Position numbers and translations under genes: made by a program. This document shows positions 17,605-25,657 of a stretch of 64,000 nt of DNA, one piece after another; position 1 is the stretch's first letter, and every line of letters begins with the position of its first letter. The notes below the pieces were generated by a model that was not told the DNA's origin, searched no databases, and worked only from the letters and a program-made list of their open reading frames with translations. The stretch covers positions 1 to 64,000 of the forward strand of contig NZ_BMTT01000018.1 of assembly GCF_014649815.1 (NCBI RefSeq), written 5' to 3'. Source of the stretch: Streptomyces mutabilis. Lineage in GTDB: Bacteria > Actinomycetota > Actinomycetes > Streptomycetales > Streptomycetaceae.

Positions 17605-19335
17605 TCAGCCGGCGTACGGGTCCTGCACCTTGCCGGGGCGGGCCAGGAACTCGAAGTCGCAGCCGGTGTCGGCCTGGGTGATCTGTTCGTTGTAGAGGGC
17701 GCCGTAGCCGCGTTCGTAGCGGGCGGGCGGCGGCGTCCAGGCGGCCCTGCGGCGCTCCAGCTCCTCGTCGTCCACGTTGAGCTGGAGGGAGCGCGCCTCC
17801 ACGTCCAGGGTGATCGAGTCGCCGGTGCGGACGAGGGCGAGCGGTCCGCCGACGTACGATTCGGGCGCCACGTGCAGCACGCACGCGCCGTAACTCGTGC
17901 CGCTCATACGGGCGTCGGAGATCCGGAGCATGTCGCGCACGCCCTGCTTGAGCAGGTGGTCGGGGATGGGCAGCATGCCGTACTCGGGCATGCCCGGTCC
18001 GCCCTTGGGTCCGGAGTTGCGAAGGACGAGCACACTGTCGGCGGTGATGCCGAGGGCCGGGTCGTTGATGGTGCGCTGCATGGTCCGGTAGTCGTCGAAG
18101 ACGACCGCGGGACCGGTGTGCTTGAGCAGGTGCGGCTCGGCGGCGATGTGCTTGATGACGGCGCCGTCGGGGCAGAGGTTGCCGCGCAGGACGGCGACCC
18201 CGCCCTCGGCCGCGACCGGGTTGCCGCGGGGCCGGATGACGTCGTCGTGGTGCACCTGGGCACCCGCGATCTGCTCCCGCATCGTGTCGTGCGCGACGGT
18301 GGGCCGGTCCAGGTGGAGCAGGTCGGGGATGCGGGAGAGGAAACCGGGCAGGCCGCCGGCGAAGTGGAAGTCCTCCATCAGGTAGGTCTGTCCGCCGGGG
18401 CGGACGTTGGCCAGTACCGGGACGGTGCGGGCGATGCGGTCGAAGTCGTCGAGGGTGAGGGTGACGCCCGCGCGGCCCGCCATGGCGATCAGGTGGATCA
18501 CGGCGTTGGTGGAGCCGCCGAGGCCGAGCACGGTGGTGACGGCGTCCTCGAAGGCGTCGGCCGTGAGGATGTCGCTCAGTCTGCGGTCCCGGTGGACGAG
18601 TTCGACGACGCGCAGTCCGGCGGAGGCGGCCATCCGGTCGTGGCCGGAGTCGACGGCCGGGATGCTGGAGGCGCCCGGGACGGTGACGCCCAGGGCTTCG
18701 GCGGCGGCGGTCAGCGTGGAGGCGGTGCCCATCGTCATGCAGTGTCCGGGTGAGCGGGCCAGCCCGCTCTCCAGTTCCTGCATCTCGCAGTCGCCGATGA
18801 GGCCGGCCCGCTTGTCGTCCCAGTACTTCCACATGTCGGTGCCGGAGCCGAGGGTCTCGCCGCGCCAGTGGCCGGGGAGCATGGGGCCGGCGGGCACGAA
18901 GACGGCGGGCAGGTCGACGCTGGCGGCGCCCATGAGCAGGGCGGGGGTGGACTTGTCGCAGCCGCCCATCAGCACCGCGCCGTCCACCGGGTAGGAGCGC
19001 AGCAGTTCCTCGGTCTCCATGGCGAGCAGGTTGCGGTAGAGCATCGGGGTCGGCTTCTGGAAGGTCTCGCTGAGCGTGGAGACCGGGAATTCGAGGGGGA
19101 AGCCGCCCGCCTGCCAGACGCCCCGCTTGACGGCCTGGGCGCGGTCGCGCAGGTGGACGTGGCAGGGGTTGATGTCGGACCAGGTGTTGAGGATGGCGAT
19201 GACGGGCTTGCCGAGGTGCTCCTCGGGCAGGTAGCCGAGCTGGCGGGTCCGGGCGCGGTGGCTGAAGGAGCGCAGTCCGTCGGTGCCGTACCACTGGTGG
19301 CTGCGGAGCTGCTCGGGGGGCTTCCGTCCGGTCAT
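17605..19335 (-). CDS. IlvD/Edd family sugar-acid dehydratase
   Basis: The 576-residue enzyme belongs to the iron-sulfur IlvD/Edd family. NTWSDINPCHVHLRDRAQAV and LMGGCDKSTPALLMGAASVD hold the cluster-ligand cysteines, and LARSPGHCMTMGTASTL holds the third. The QKPTPMLYRNLLAMETEEL region and overall length are closer to L-arabonate/sugar-acid dehydratases than to valine-pathway IlvD. It would convert an aldonate or aldarate to a 2-keto-3-deoxy acid, which the coupled lyase at 19332 could process. L-arabonate and galactarate are both plausible substrates given the pectin context. The ATG at 19335 overlaps the upstream stop. Confidence 0.82.
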   Translation of the reverse strand: MTGRKPPEQLRSHQWYGTDGLRSFSHRARTRQLGYLPEEHLGKPVIAILNTWSDINPCHVHLRDRAQAVKRGVWQAGGFPLEFPVSTLSETFQKPTPMLYRNLLAMETEELLRSYPVDGAVLMGGCDKSTPALLMGAASVDLPAVFVPAGPMLPGHWRGETLGSGTDMWKYWDDKRAGLIGDCEMQELESGLARSPGHCMTMGTASTLTAAAEALGVTVPGASSIPAVDSGHDRMAASAGLRVVELVHRDRRLSDILTADAFEDAVTTVLGLGGSTNAVIHLIAMAGRAGVTLTLDDFDRIARTVPVLANVRPGGQTYLMEDFHFAGGLPGFLSRIPDLLHLDRPTVAHDTMREQIAGAQVHHDDVIRPRGNPVAAEGGVAVLRGNLCPDGAVIKHIAAEPHLLKHTGPAVVFDDYRTMQRTINDPALGITADSVLVLRNSGPKGGPGMPEYGMLPIPDHLLKQGVRDMLRISDARMSGTSYGACVLHVAPESYVGGPLALVRTGDSITLDVEARSLQLNVDDEELERRRAAWTPPPARYERGYGALYNEQITQADTGCDFEFLARPGKVQDPYAG

Positions 19336-20240
19336 ATCGACCACCCCGCGGCGATGGCGGCGACCTCGGCGCGCTCGTCCTCGGGCAGCGGCTTGCTCGG
19401 CGGGCGGACCTCGCGACGGCACAGGCCCAGCGAGGCCAGGGCCTCCTTGACCACGGTGACGTTGTTGGCGGAGCCGTTGGCGGCGCGCAGTTCCTCGAAG
19501 CGGCGGATCTGCTCCCAGACCTTCATCGCGGCCGGGAAGTCACCCGACCGGAGCGCCTCGATCATGTTGAGCGAGACGGCCGGGGCGACGTTGACCAGGC
19601 CCGAGGTGAAGCCGGTGGCGCCCGCGGAGAAGTACGACGGCGCGTACGGCTCGGCCAGCCCGGCGACCCACACGAAGCGGTCGAGGCCGGCGTCGCGGGC
19701 GAAGGCGGCGAAGCGGGCGGCGTCAGGGACGGCGTACTTGACGCCGATGACGTTGGGGCAGGCGTCGGCGAGCTGGGCGAGGCGGGCGCCGGGCAGCTGG
19801 GGATTGCGCAGGTAGGGCACGACGCCCAGCTCGGGCACGGCCTCGGCGATGGCGCGGTGGTAGTCGACCCAGCCGCCCTGGGAGACGTAGGGGTGGACCG
19901 GCTGGTGGACCATCACCATGGAGGCGCCGAGGTCACGTGCGTGCCGGGCGGAGGCGACGGCGGTCGGCACGTCGTGGCCGACGCCGACGAGGATCGCGGC
20001 GCGGTCGCCGGCCTCCTCGGCCGTCAGCTCGGTGACGAGGGTGCGCTCGGCCGGGGACAGGGCGTAGAACTCGCCGGTGTTGCCGTTGGGGGTGAGGGTC
20101 GTGATGCCACCGTCGAGGAGACGACGCAGCAGGGCCCGGTAGGTGGCGGGGTCGACGGAGCCGTCCTCGGCGAACGGGGTCACCGGGATCGCGACCACGT
20201 CGGCCAGGGCCGCCCGCTGGGTCTCGAACGTCGCTGTCAT
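19332..20240 (-). CDS. DHDPS/NAL superfamily lyase for a 2-keto-3-deoxy sugar acid
   Basis: This 302-residue TIM-barrel protein shows the superfamily fold: VVAIPVTPFAEDGSVD, TLTPNGNTGEFYALSPAER in place of the GTTGE loop of DapA, and NVIGVKYAVPDAARF with the Schiff-base lysine. The NTGE loop and its place in an operon with a sugar-acid dehydratase argue for an aldolase or dehydratase acting on 2-keto-3-deoxy acids rather than for lysine synthesis. The exact substrate cannot be read from the sequence. It overlaps both neighbours by ATGA. Confidence 0.8.
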   Translation of the reverse strand: MTATFETQRAALADVVAIPVTPFAEDGSVDPATYRALLRRLLDGGITTLTPNGNTGEFYALSPAERTLVTELTAEEAGDRAAILVGVGHDVPTAVASARHARDLGASMVMVHQPVHPYVSQGGWVDYHRAIAEAVPELGVVPYLRNPQLPGARLAQLADACPNVIGVKYAVPDAARFAAFARDAGLDRFVWVAGLAEPYAPSYFSAGATGFTSGLVNVAPAVSLNMIEALRSGDFPAAMKVWEQIRRFEELRAANGSANNVTVVKEALASLGLCRREVRPPSKPLPEDERAEVAAIAAGWSI

Positions 20241-20905
20241 GCCTGACCGTCCTCTTCCTGGGCCTGGGCTCCCGTTTCGGGGAAGGCCCGCTCGACGAAG
20301 GACGCGATGTGCGCGTGCAGGGCGCGGGCGGCGCCGTCCGCGTCACCGGCGAGGGCGAGGCGCAGGATCTCCTGGTGCTCGCCGGCCTCCCGTTCCCAGG
20401 ATGGGTCGGCGGCCCAGGCGACGGCGGAGACGAGGGCCGCCTGGTCACGGACCTCGTCCAGCATCCGGCCGAGCAGCGGGTTGCCGCAGGGCACGTACAG
20501 GGCGCGGTGGAACTCCCGGTTGGCGAGGGACCGTTCGGCGGTGTCCGTGGCCTGGTCGGCCCGGGTCAGCGCGTCACTGGCGGCGTCCAGGGAGGCTCCG
20601 CGGCGCACGGCGCGCTTGAGGGCCTCGGGTTCCAGGAGCAGCCGCACGTCGTAGACCTCGCGCGCCATGTCCGCGTCCACCATGCGCACCGTCGCGCCCT
20701 TGTACTGGCTCATCACGACCAGTCCGGTACCGGCCAGCGTCTTGAGCGCCTCGCGCACCGGTGTCTTGGACACCCCGAACTGTGCGGCGAGGTCGGTCTC
20801 GACCAGGGCCTGGCCGGGGGTGAGCCGGCCGGTGAGGATGCGGCGTTTGATCTCCTCCAGCACGTACTGCGTGCGGGAGGGGATCGGCGTGGGCACAGAG
20901 GTCAT
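20237..20905 (-). CDS. GntR-family (FadR/FCD type) transcriptional regulator
   Basis: The 222-residue protein has an N-terminal winged helix (about residues 10-75: YVLEEIKRRILTGRLTPGQA, LAAQFGVSKTPVREALKTLA). An all-helical FCD ligand domain follows with conserved metal-site-like residues (DVRLLLEPEALKRAV, NREFHRALY, EHQEILRLALAGD). It heads the operon with the lyase and dehydratase, so it probably senses a sugar acid and controls its own operon. GAGAGG upstream supports the ATG at 20905. A mapped promoter and a 10-bp palindrome lie upstream. Confidence 0.88.
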   Translation of the reverse strand: MTSVPTPIPSRTQYVLEEIKRRILTGRLTPGQALVETDLAAQFGVSKTPVREALKTLAGTGLVVMSQYKGATVRMVDADMAREVYDVRLLLEPEALKRAVRRGASLDAASDALTRADQATDTAERSLANREFHRALYVPCGNPLLGRMLDEVRDQAALVSAVAWAADPSWEREAGEHQEILRLALAGDADGAARALHAHIASFVERAFPETGAQAQEEDGQA

Positions 20906-20974
20906 GCGCGCCTCTCGGAATCTCGCGTCGGATGCGCGGATCTCACGCCGCTGATCACATGCAACGGTCACATG

Positions 20975-21002
20975 TACCTGATCTCGCGTACCTGATCTCG
21001 CG
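20975..21002. repeat. 14-bp tandem duplication upstream of the GntR gene
   Basis: TACCTGATCTCGCG occurs twice in immediate succession (20975-20988 and 20989-21002), followed by TATCGCG. It lies in the presumed 5' leader of the GntR operon, between the operator palindrome and the start codon. It may be regulatory or a recent duplication. Confidence 0.6.
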
Positions 21003-21011
21003 TATCGCGTC

Positions 21012-21021
21012 TCATATATGA
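21012..21021. promoter_or_regulatory. candidate GntR operator
   Basis: TCATATATGA is a perfect 10-bp palindrome in otherwise GC-rich DNA. It lies about 15-25 bases downstream of the predicted transcription start of the GntR operon, a suitable place for autoregulation. Confidence 0.5.
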
Positions 21022-21042
21022 CGTACGGAGTACGACGCGTTG

Positions 21043-21071
21043 AAGGTAAGAGGGGCGCGGAGCCACGTCAA
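21043..21071 (-). promoter_or_regulatory. predicted promoter of the GntR operon
   Basis: On the minus strand TTGACG (21071-21066) and TACCTT (21048-21043) are separated by 17 bases, a good match to housekeeping sigma promoters. Transcription would start near 21036, giving a leader of about 130 bases before the GntR start at 20905. Confidence 0.5.
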
Positions 21072-21150
21072 TGCTTCTGACAAAGGAAGTTGAGGTTGCC
21101 GGGGCGCGAAGGCCGGGCGCGGAGGCCGTCGCGCCCGTCGAACCCGGCCG

Positions 21151-21756
21151 TCAGGCGGGCCGTGTCCAGCGTGGGTCGCGCCCGCTGAGTCCGACCGCCC
21201 GGTCCAGCAGCGGGGCATCGGCGGGCACGGGTACGACGGGGCCGAACGTGCCCGCGTCCCGGTCGCTCTCCTCCGCGGAGGCGGCGAGCAGCCCGTACGA
21301 CGCCTGGAGGGCGGCCGGGTCGGGGGCGTACTCCTGGCCGGTGGCGCGGGCCAGGTCCCAGCCGTGGACGACCAGTTCGTCGGCGACCACGGCGCCGGCC
21401 ACCTCGCCGGGCAGGTCGATGCCGCCCGCGCGGGTCATGCCGGTCCAGGCGTCCGGGTCGCGCCAGGCCTCGGCGAGTTCACCGAGCACCTTCGGCAGCT
21501 CCTCGCGCCAGTCGGGGCCGATGTCGGGCACGCTCGCCTCGGGGCTGGTGTCGGTGGTGACGCCCAGGTCCTTGCGCGCGGCGTCGCGGAAGGCGACGGC
21601 GAGGCCGGTGAGGTGGCCGAGCAGGTTGCGGACGGCCAGGTCCGGGCACGGGGTCGGGTCCGCGAGCCGGGCGTCGCTCACGCCCTCGGCGAGGCGCGCC
21701 AGGACCCGGGTCTGCGGTCCGAGGTCGAGCGTGGGGGTGGTGGTGTCGTGGGTCAT
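21151..21756 (-). CDS. TIGR03086-type mycothiol-dependent metalloenzyme-like protein
   Basis: The 201-residue protein resembles actinobacterial TIGR03086/maleylpyruvate isomerase N-terminal (DinB-like) proteins. It has TPCPDLAVRNLLGHLTGLAV near the N-terminus (first histidine), LPGEVAGAVVADELVVHGWD (second His/Asp region) and a typical C-terminal GPVVPVPADAPLLDRAVGLSGRDPRW block. The family often binds a metal through three histidines and uses mycothiol, but the substrate here is unknown. GAGGAG just upstream supports the ATG at 21756. Confidence 0.75.
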   Translation of the reverse strand: MTHDTTTPTLDLGPQTRVLARLAEGVSDARLADPTPCPDLAVRNLLGHLTGLAVAFRDAARKDLGVTTDTSPEASVPDIGPDWREELPKVLGELAEAWRDPDAWTGMTRAGGIDLPGEVAGAVVADELVVHGWDLARATGQEYAPDPAALQASYGLLAASAEESDRDAGTFGPVVPVPADAPLLDRAVGLSGRDPRWTRPA

Positions 21757-21894
21757 CGATCGCTCCTCGGGAGGCAGGGCCGCTCTGTCGGGAGGTAGAC
21801 CGATCACGGCGGCAAAACTCATCGGCCCCCGAGGCTGCGCACAGGGCACCTGCCCGATGCCGGTCGCTGTGTCTCAGGGCGACGATGAACTGGC

Positions 21895-23144
21895 ATGACG
21901 CCAAGAAGGACGGACACGAGGAAGACGGGACGCGGAACCTGGCCCCTGGCCCGCGTCCTGCGCGAGCGCAACGCGGGCCTGTATCTCGCCGGGGTGGTGG
22001 TGTCCGGTTTCGGCACCTCGGCGCTGTGGCTGGCGGCCGGTGTCTGGGTGAAGGACCTCACCGGCTCGGACGGACTCGCGGCGCTGTGCATGCTCGCGAT
22101 GTGGGCGCCGACGCTGGTGGGCCCGGCGCTGGGCACGACCGCCGACCGCGTCCGCCGCAAGCCGCTGCCGATCGCCGCGAACCTGCTGCCGGCCGCACTC
22201 CTGCCCGCCCTCTGCGCCGTCGACTCGCCGGACGCGCTGTGGCTGCTGTTCGCGGTGCTGTTCGGGTACGGCGTGGCCGGTCGTGCAGGACGCGGCCGAG
22301 TCGGCGCTCGTGGCCGCCGCCGTCGATCCGCGCCTGCTCGGCGACTTCATCGGACTGCGCACGACCGCCAACGGGGTATGAAGCTCGTGGCACCCCTCGC
22401 CGGAGCGGGTCTCTACACGGCGTACGGCGGTCCGAGCGTGGCAGCGCTGGACGCGGCGGCGTTCGTGGTGGCCACGGGGCTGTACGCGGCCCTGCGGGTG
22501 CGGGAGGCCCCGCCGGAGCGGCCCGCGGTGAACCGGCGGCGGCAGACGGCCGAGGGCGTCCGGTACCTGTGGGCGCACCCGCGACTGCGCCCGCTGGTCC
22601 TCGCGGGCGGGGTGACGATGCTGTGCGCGGGCGTCGGCGGCGCCACGCTGTACGCCGTGGTCGACGCCCTCGGCCGCTCCCCCGCCTACGCCGGTGTGCT
22701 CCACGCCGTCCAGGGCGCCGGTTCGGTGGTGGTCGGGGTCGTGTCCGCCCCGCCCTGCGCCGCCTGGGCGCACGACGGTTCGGGGCGGCCTGGATCGCCC
22801 TGTTCGCGGTCGCGGTGGCGGCGCGGGGAATCCCTTCCGAAGCGCTCGCCTGGGTGTCCGGTGCGGCGATCGGCCTGGGCCTGCCGACGGTCCTGATCGC
22901 CGCCCTGACCGCCGTGCAGCGCGAGACGCCGGGGCCACTGCTGGGGCGGGTCAGCGCCACCGCCGACACCCTGGTCCTCGCGCCGAACGTCCTCGGCCTG
23001 GCCGTCGGCGCGGCGCTCGTCGAGACGGTCGGCCTGCGGCTGATGCTGCCGACGCTGGGCGCGGTCCTGCTGATGACGGCGGCGGCACTGGCCCGGCGCC
23101 CGGTGGCCGGAACCCTCTCGGACACGTGCGCGGAACGCCCCTGA
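21895..23144 (+). pseudogene. MFS transporter gene broken by three frameshifts
   Basis: Reading begins at ATG 21895 with an MFS_3/EntS-like exporter N-terminus (LYLAGVVVSGFGTSALWLAA, GTTADRVRRKPLPIAANLLP). The coding signal changes frame near 22275 (to the frame of VVQDAAESALVAAAVDPRLL), returns near 22375 (MKLVAPLAGAGLYTAYGG) and shifts again near 22750 (LRRLGARRFGAAWIALFAVA). It then runs to the stop at 23144. All three segments keep strong G/C third positions and join into one roughly 415-residue, 12-helix exporter. Either the gene died recently or the assembly has indels in G/C runs. Confidence 0.8.
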
Positions 23145-23294
23145 ACGGGGCGGCGGGGGATCCGCGCGACCGGCCCCTGCCGACCCGCACCGGACGGTCC
23201 CCGGCCTCGCGGACTCCCACCCCTGACCGGGAACGTGCGCCGAACGCCCCGAACGGGGCCCGGGGAACCGCGCGACCAGCCCCCACCGGCCCGC
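23138..23294. repeat. dispersed intergenic element, copies 2 and 3
   Basis: Two related segments, 23138-23189 and 23247-23294, share the order CCCC-GAACGGGG, then CGCGCGACC, then a C-rich tract ending in ACCCGCAC or GGCCCGCAC. They occupy the 176-base gap between the broken MFS gene and the convergent unknown gene, and they resemble the element at 9509. Confidence 0.55.
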
Positions 23295-23320
23295 ACCCGA
23301 AACTCCGCCCCGCCCCTGGC

Positions 23321-24490
23321 TCACCCCACGCGCAGCCCCGCCCGCACCGCCTCCAGATCCCCGTCCGACGCCAGCCCGGCGTGGTACAGCCGCAGCTCCG
23401 TGGCGCCCAGTTCCCGCGCCCGCGCGGCGTCCGCGACGAGCGTGTCCGGGCGGCCGCCCATGCCGGAGACCACGGTGAGGTTGGCGGCGAGGACGGCCCC
23501 GTCGCTTTCCTGCTCGGCGAACGGTGTCAGCAGGCCCGCGCCGCCCGTGCAGGGCACGACCACGCCGTCCGCGACGGAGAGGACGTGCGCGGGGTCGACG
23601 CCGGCGTTGGCACCGCAGTGGTACGAGACCGGGTCGGCGTGCAGCAGTACCTGGAAGCCCTCGGGAGCGGCGGCGCGCACGGCCTCGACCGCCGCCTCCT
23701 GGAGGGTGCGGGCCCGTTCGTCCCGCCAGGCCCGGGTGGCGTTCGCGGGTGCTTCGCCGAGCAGCTTCTCCACGCCCGCCCAGCCCCCGTCCGACGGCGC
23801 CGTACCCCGCCACACCGGCTCCAGCGCGGCGCGCGCGGCGGCGGCCAGCTCGTCGGGGTCGAGGCCCTGTGTGCCGTAGCCCTCCCGGCAGTGCGGGCAG
23901 AAGCACAGCGACATCAGGTACTGCCCGGCGTCCCCGAGGGCGACCCCGCCGGTCTTGTCGTGTGCGTGCAGGTGGGCGAGCCCGTACCAGCCGAGGGACT
24001 CCAGTTCCGTGCCGCGCGCCCCGGGTCGTACCGCGGACTCGGCCGCCAGGTCGGTGAGGTACGCGCGGGTGGCGGGCTGCGCGATGCAGGGTGCCCAGGG
24101 GTAGCGGTCGCCGTAGGCGTTGACGACGGAGGTGTGCGGGTGCTCGGCGCCCAGGCGGGAGTTGTGGGCGAGGACGACCCAGGTGTGCACCTCCAGGCCC
24201 GCGTCCGCGAGCGCGGCGGCGGCCTCGCCGTAGGCGTCGCCGGGCGCCCAGTCGCCGGCCTCGTACGGGCGCAGGTCCCGGCCCTCCCAGCGGGCGGGGT
24301 CCGGCGCGTAGAGGACGGCGGCGTACTCGGCCGTGACGACGCGGTGGCGCGGGTGGCGGGGGGTGAGGGCGCGGGTGGAGTGGTAGGCGGCGGCGAGCGT
24401 CACCTGTTCCACGCCGAGGCCCGCGACGAACACGGCGGCTTCCGGGGCGCCGTTGACGTCCCAGGGGTAGACGAATGCCGACGCCCTCAC
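23321..24490 (-). CDS. unknown protein in the uronate operon, TIM-barrel-like
   Basis: I do not recognise this 389-residue, alanine-rich cytoplasmic protein. Segments such as VEQVTLAAAYHSTRALTPRH, LEVHTWVVLAHNSRLGAEHP, LESLGWYGLAHLHAHDKTGG, the CFCPHC pair and FQVLLHADPVSYHCGANAGV suggest a beta/alpha barrel reminiscent of glycoside-hydrolase-like proteins, perhaps with a metal at CPHC. It starts with GTG at 24490, overlapping the KdgD-like gene's stop (GTGA), so it is translated with that enzyme. A role in uronate or aldarate metabolism is inferred only from this coupling. Confidence 0.7.
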   Translation of the reverse strand: MRASAFVYPWDVNGAPEAAVFVAGLGVEQVTLAAAYHSTRALTPRHPRHRVVTAEYAAVLYAPDPARWEGRDLRPYEAGDWAPGDAYGEAAAALADAGLEVHTWVVLAHNSRLGAEHPHTSVVNAYGDRYPWAPCIAQPATRAYLTDLAAESAVRPGARGTELESLGWYGLAHLHAHDKTGGVALGDAGQYLMSLCFCPHCREGYGTQGLDPDELAAAARAALEPVWRGTAPSDGGWAGVEKLLGEAPANATRAWRDERARTLQEAAVEAVRAAAPEGFQVLLHADPVSYHCGANAGVDPAHVLSVADGVVVPCTGGAGLLTPFAEQESDGAVLAANLTVVSGMGGRPDTLVADAARARELGATELRLYHAGLASDGDLEAVRAGLRVG

Positions 24491-25437
24491 TTGTCACGCT
24501 CCTCGTCCAGCAGCGCCTGGCCCCGCTCGATCAGCTGGGCGAGCTGCTTCACGTGCTCCTCGGCCGGCTCCTGCAACGGCGTCCGCACCTCCCCCACGTC
24601 CAGGCCGCGCAGCCGTACGCCCGCCTTGACCAGGGCGACGGCGTACCCGCGGCCCTGGGCGCGCAGTTCGACGAACGGCCGGAAGAAGCCGTCCAGCAGA
24701 CGGTGCACGGTGGCCGTGTCGTCCTCGCGCAACGCACGGTGGAAGGCGAGGGCGATCTCGGGGGCGAAGCAGAACACGGCGGACGAGTAGAGGGTGACGC
24801 CGAGCGCGCGGTAGGCGAGCTGGGTCTGCTCGGCGGTCGGCAGCCCGTTGAAGTAGAGGAAGTCACCGTCCGGGACCTCGGTGCGCACGGCGCTGACGAT
24901 CCGCTGCACCAGGTCGAGGTCGCCCAGGCCGTCCTTGAGGCCGACGATCCCGTCCGTGCGGGCCAGTTCGACCACCGTCTCCGGGGTGAACACGGCGTTG
25001 TCGCGTTGGTAGACGACGACGGGCAGGGCGGTCGCGGCGGCCACCTCCCGGTAGTGCCGCAGCAGCCCCTCCTGCCCGGCGACGACCAGGTACGGCGGCA
25101 TGGCGAGCAGCCCGTCGGCCCCGGCTTCCTCGGCGATGCGGGCGTAGCGCACGGCGAGGGCGGTGCCGTAGCCCGCGCCCGCGAGGACCGGCACCCGCCC
25201 CGCGGTCTCCTCCACGGCCGTCCGGACGCAGGCCTCGAACTCCTCGGGCGTCAGTGCGTGGAACTCGCCGGTGCCGCAGCAGGCGAACACGGCGGCGGCG
25301 CCGGCGTCCACCCCTCGGCGCACATGCGTGCGGTAGGCGTCGAGGTCGACCTCGCCACCGGGGGCATAGGCCGTGACGGGGAAGAACAGCGGCCCGCTGG
25401 GGACGGTGAGCCGGGCGGCGAGAGGGGCTGAGGTCAC
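24487..25437 (-). CDS. kdgD: 5-dehydro-4-deoxyglucarate dehydratase (KdgD-like)
   Basis: This 316-residue DHDPS-superfamily enzyme would dehydrate and decarboxylate 5-keto-4-deoxyglucarate to 2-oxoglutarate semialdehyde. It has the KdgD-type SGPLFFPVTAY start, the ACCGTGEFHALTPEEF loop, ALPVVVYQRDNAVFTPETVV with the catalytic Tyr, and GIVGLKDGLGDLDLVQRIV with the Schiff-base Lys. The GTG at 25437 is chosen because homologous sequence begins there. The longer frame upstream crosses the promoter region. It is transcribed divergently from uronate dehydrogenase, and the two are successive steps of the oxidative galacturonate pathway. Confidence 0.85.
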   Translation of the reverse strand: MTSAPLAARLTVPSGPLFFPVTAYAPGGEVDLDAYRTHVRRGVDAGAAAVFACCGTGEFHALTPEEFEACVRTAVEETAGRVPVLAGAGYGTALAVRYARIAEEAGADGLLAMPPYLVVAGQEGLLRHYREVAAATALPVVVYQRDNAVFTPETVVELARTDGIVGLKDGLGDLDLVQRIVSAVRTEVPDGDFLYFNGLPTAEQTQLAYRALGVTLYSSAVFCFAPEIALAFHRALREDDTATVHRLLDGFFRPFVELRAQGRGYAVALVKAGVRLRGLDVGEVRTPLQEPAEEHVKQLAQLIERGQALLDEERDK

Positions 25438-25506
25438 GGGCGCTCCCCATTCCTGATGACGGTCGGCATCATATTCGTGATCTGCGTCTATATTTCTGAA
25501 CGCGAC

Positions 25507-25578
25507 CACGCTAAGCCGACTCATGAACACCGTCAAGCAGGCGACCTCTTGACGGCTGACCACCGGTTCCTTAGCGTG
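25507..25578. promoter_or_regulatory. symmetrical divergent promoter pair for kdgD and uronate dehydrogenase
   Basis: Both strands carry TTGACG-N17-TAGCGT. On the plus strand the hexamers are at 25549-25554 and 25572-25577. On the minus strand they are at 25536-25531 and 25513-25508. The pair forms a dyad: CACGCTAAG (25507-25515) mirrors CTTAGCGTG (25570-25578), and GTCAAG mirrors CTTGAC around the centre. The promoters would start near 25584 and 25501. A nearby ATCA-N6-TGAT motif at 25468-25481 could be an operator. Confidence 0.7.
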
Positions 25579-25657
25579 TCCACGCATATGAACGCCAGGC
25601 GCCCAGGCGTACGGCTGCCGGTTCAGGAGACCAACAGGAGACCTAGGAGTCCCGAGG

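Noticed and set aside
17605-19335. Valine-pathway dihydroxy-acid dehydratase (ilvD)
   Set aside because: Same superfamily, but the operon partners and the sequence blocks fit a sugar-acid dehydratase. No other branched-chain amino acid gene is present.
19332-25437. Two extra dapA-like genes (19332-20240 and 24487-25437)
   Set aside because: Both belong to the DHDPS superfamily but lack the GTTGE loop of DapA and sit with sugar-acid genes. The real dapA is at 48082-48996.
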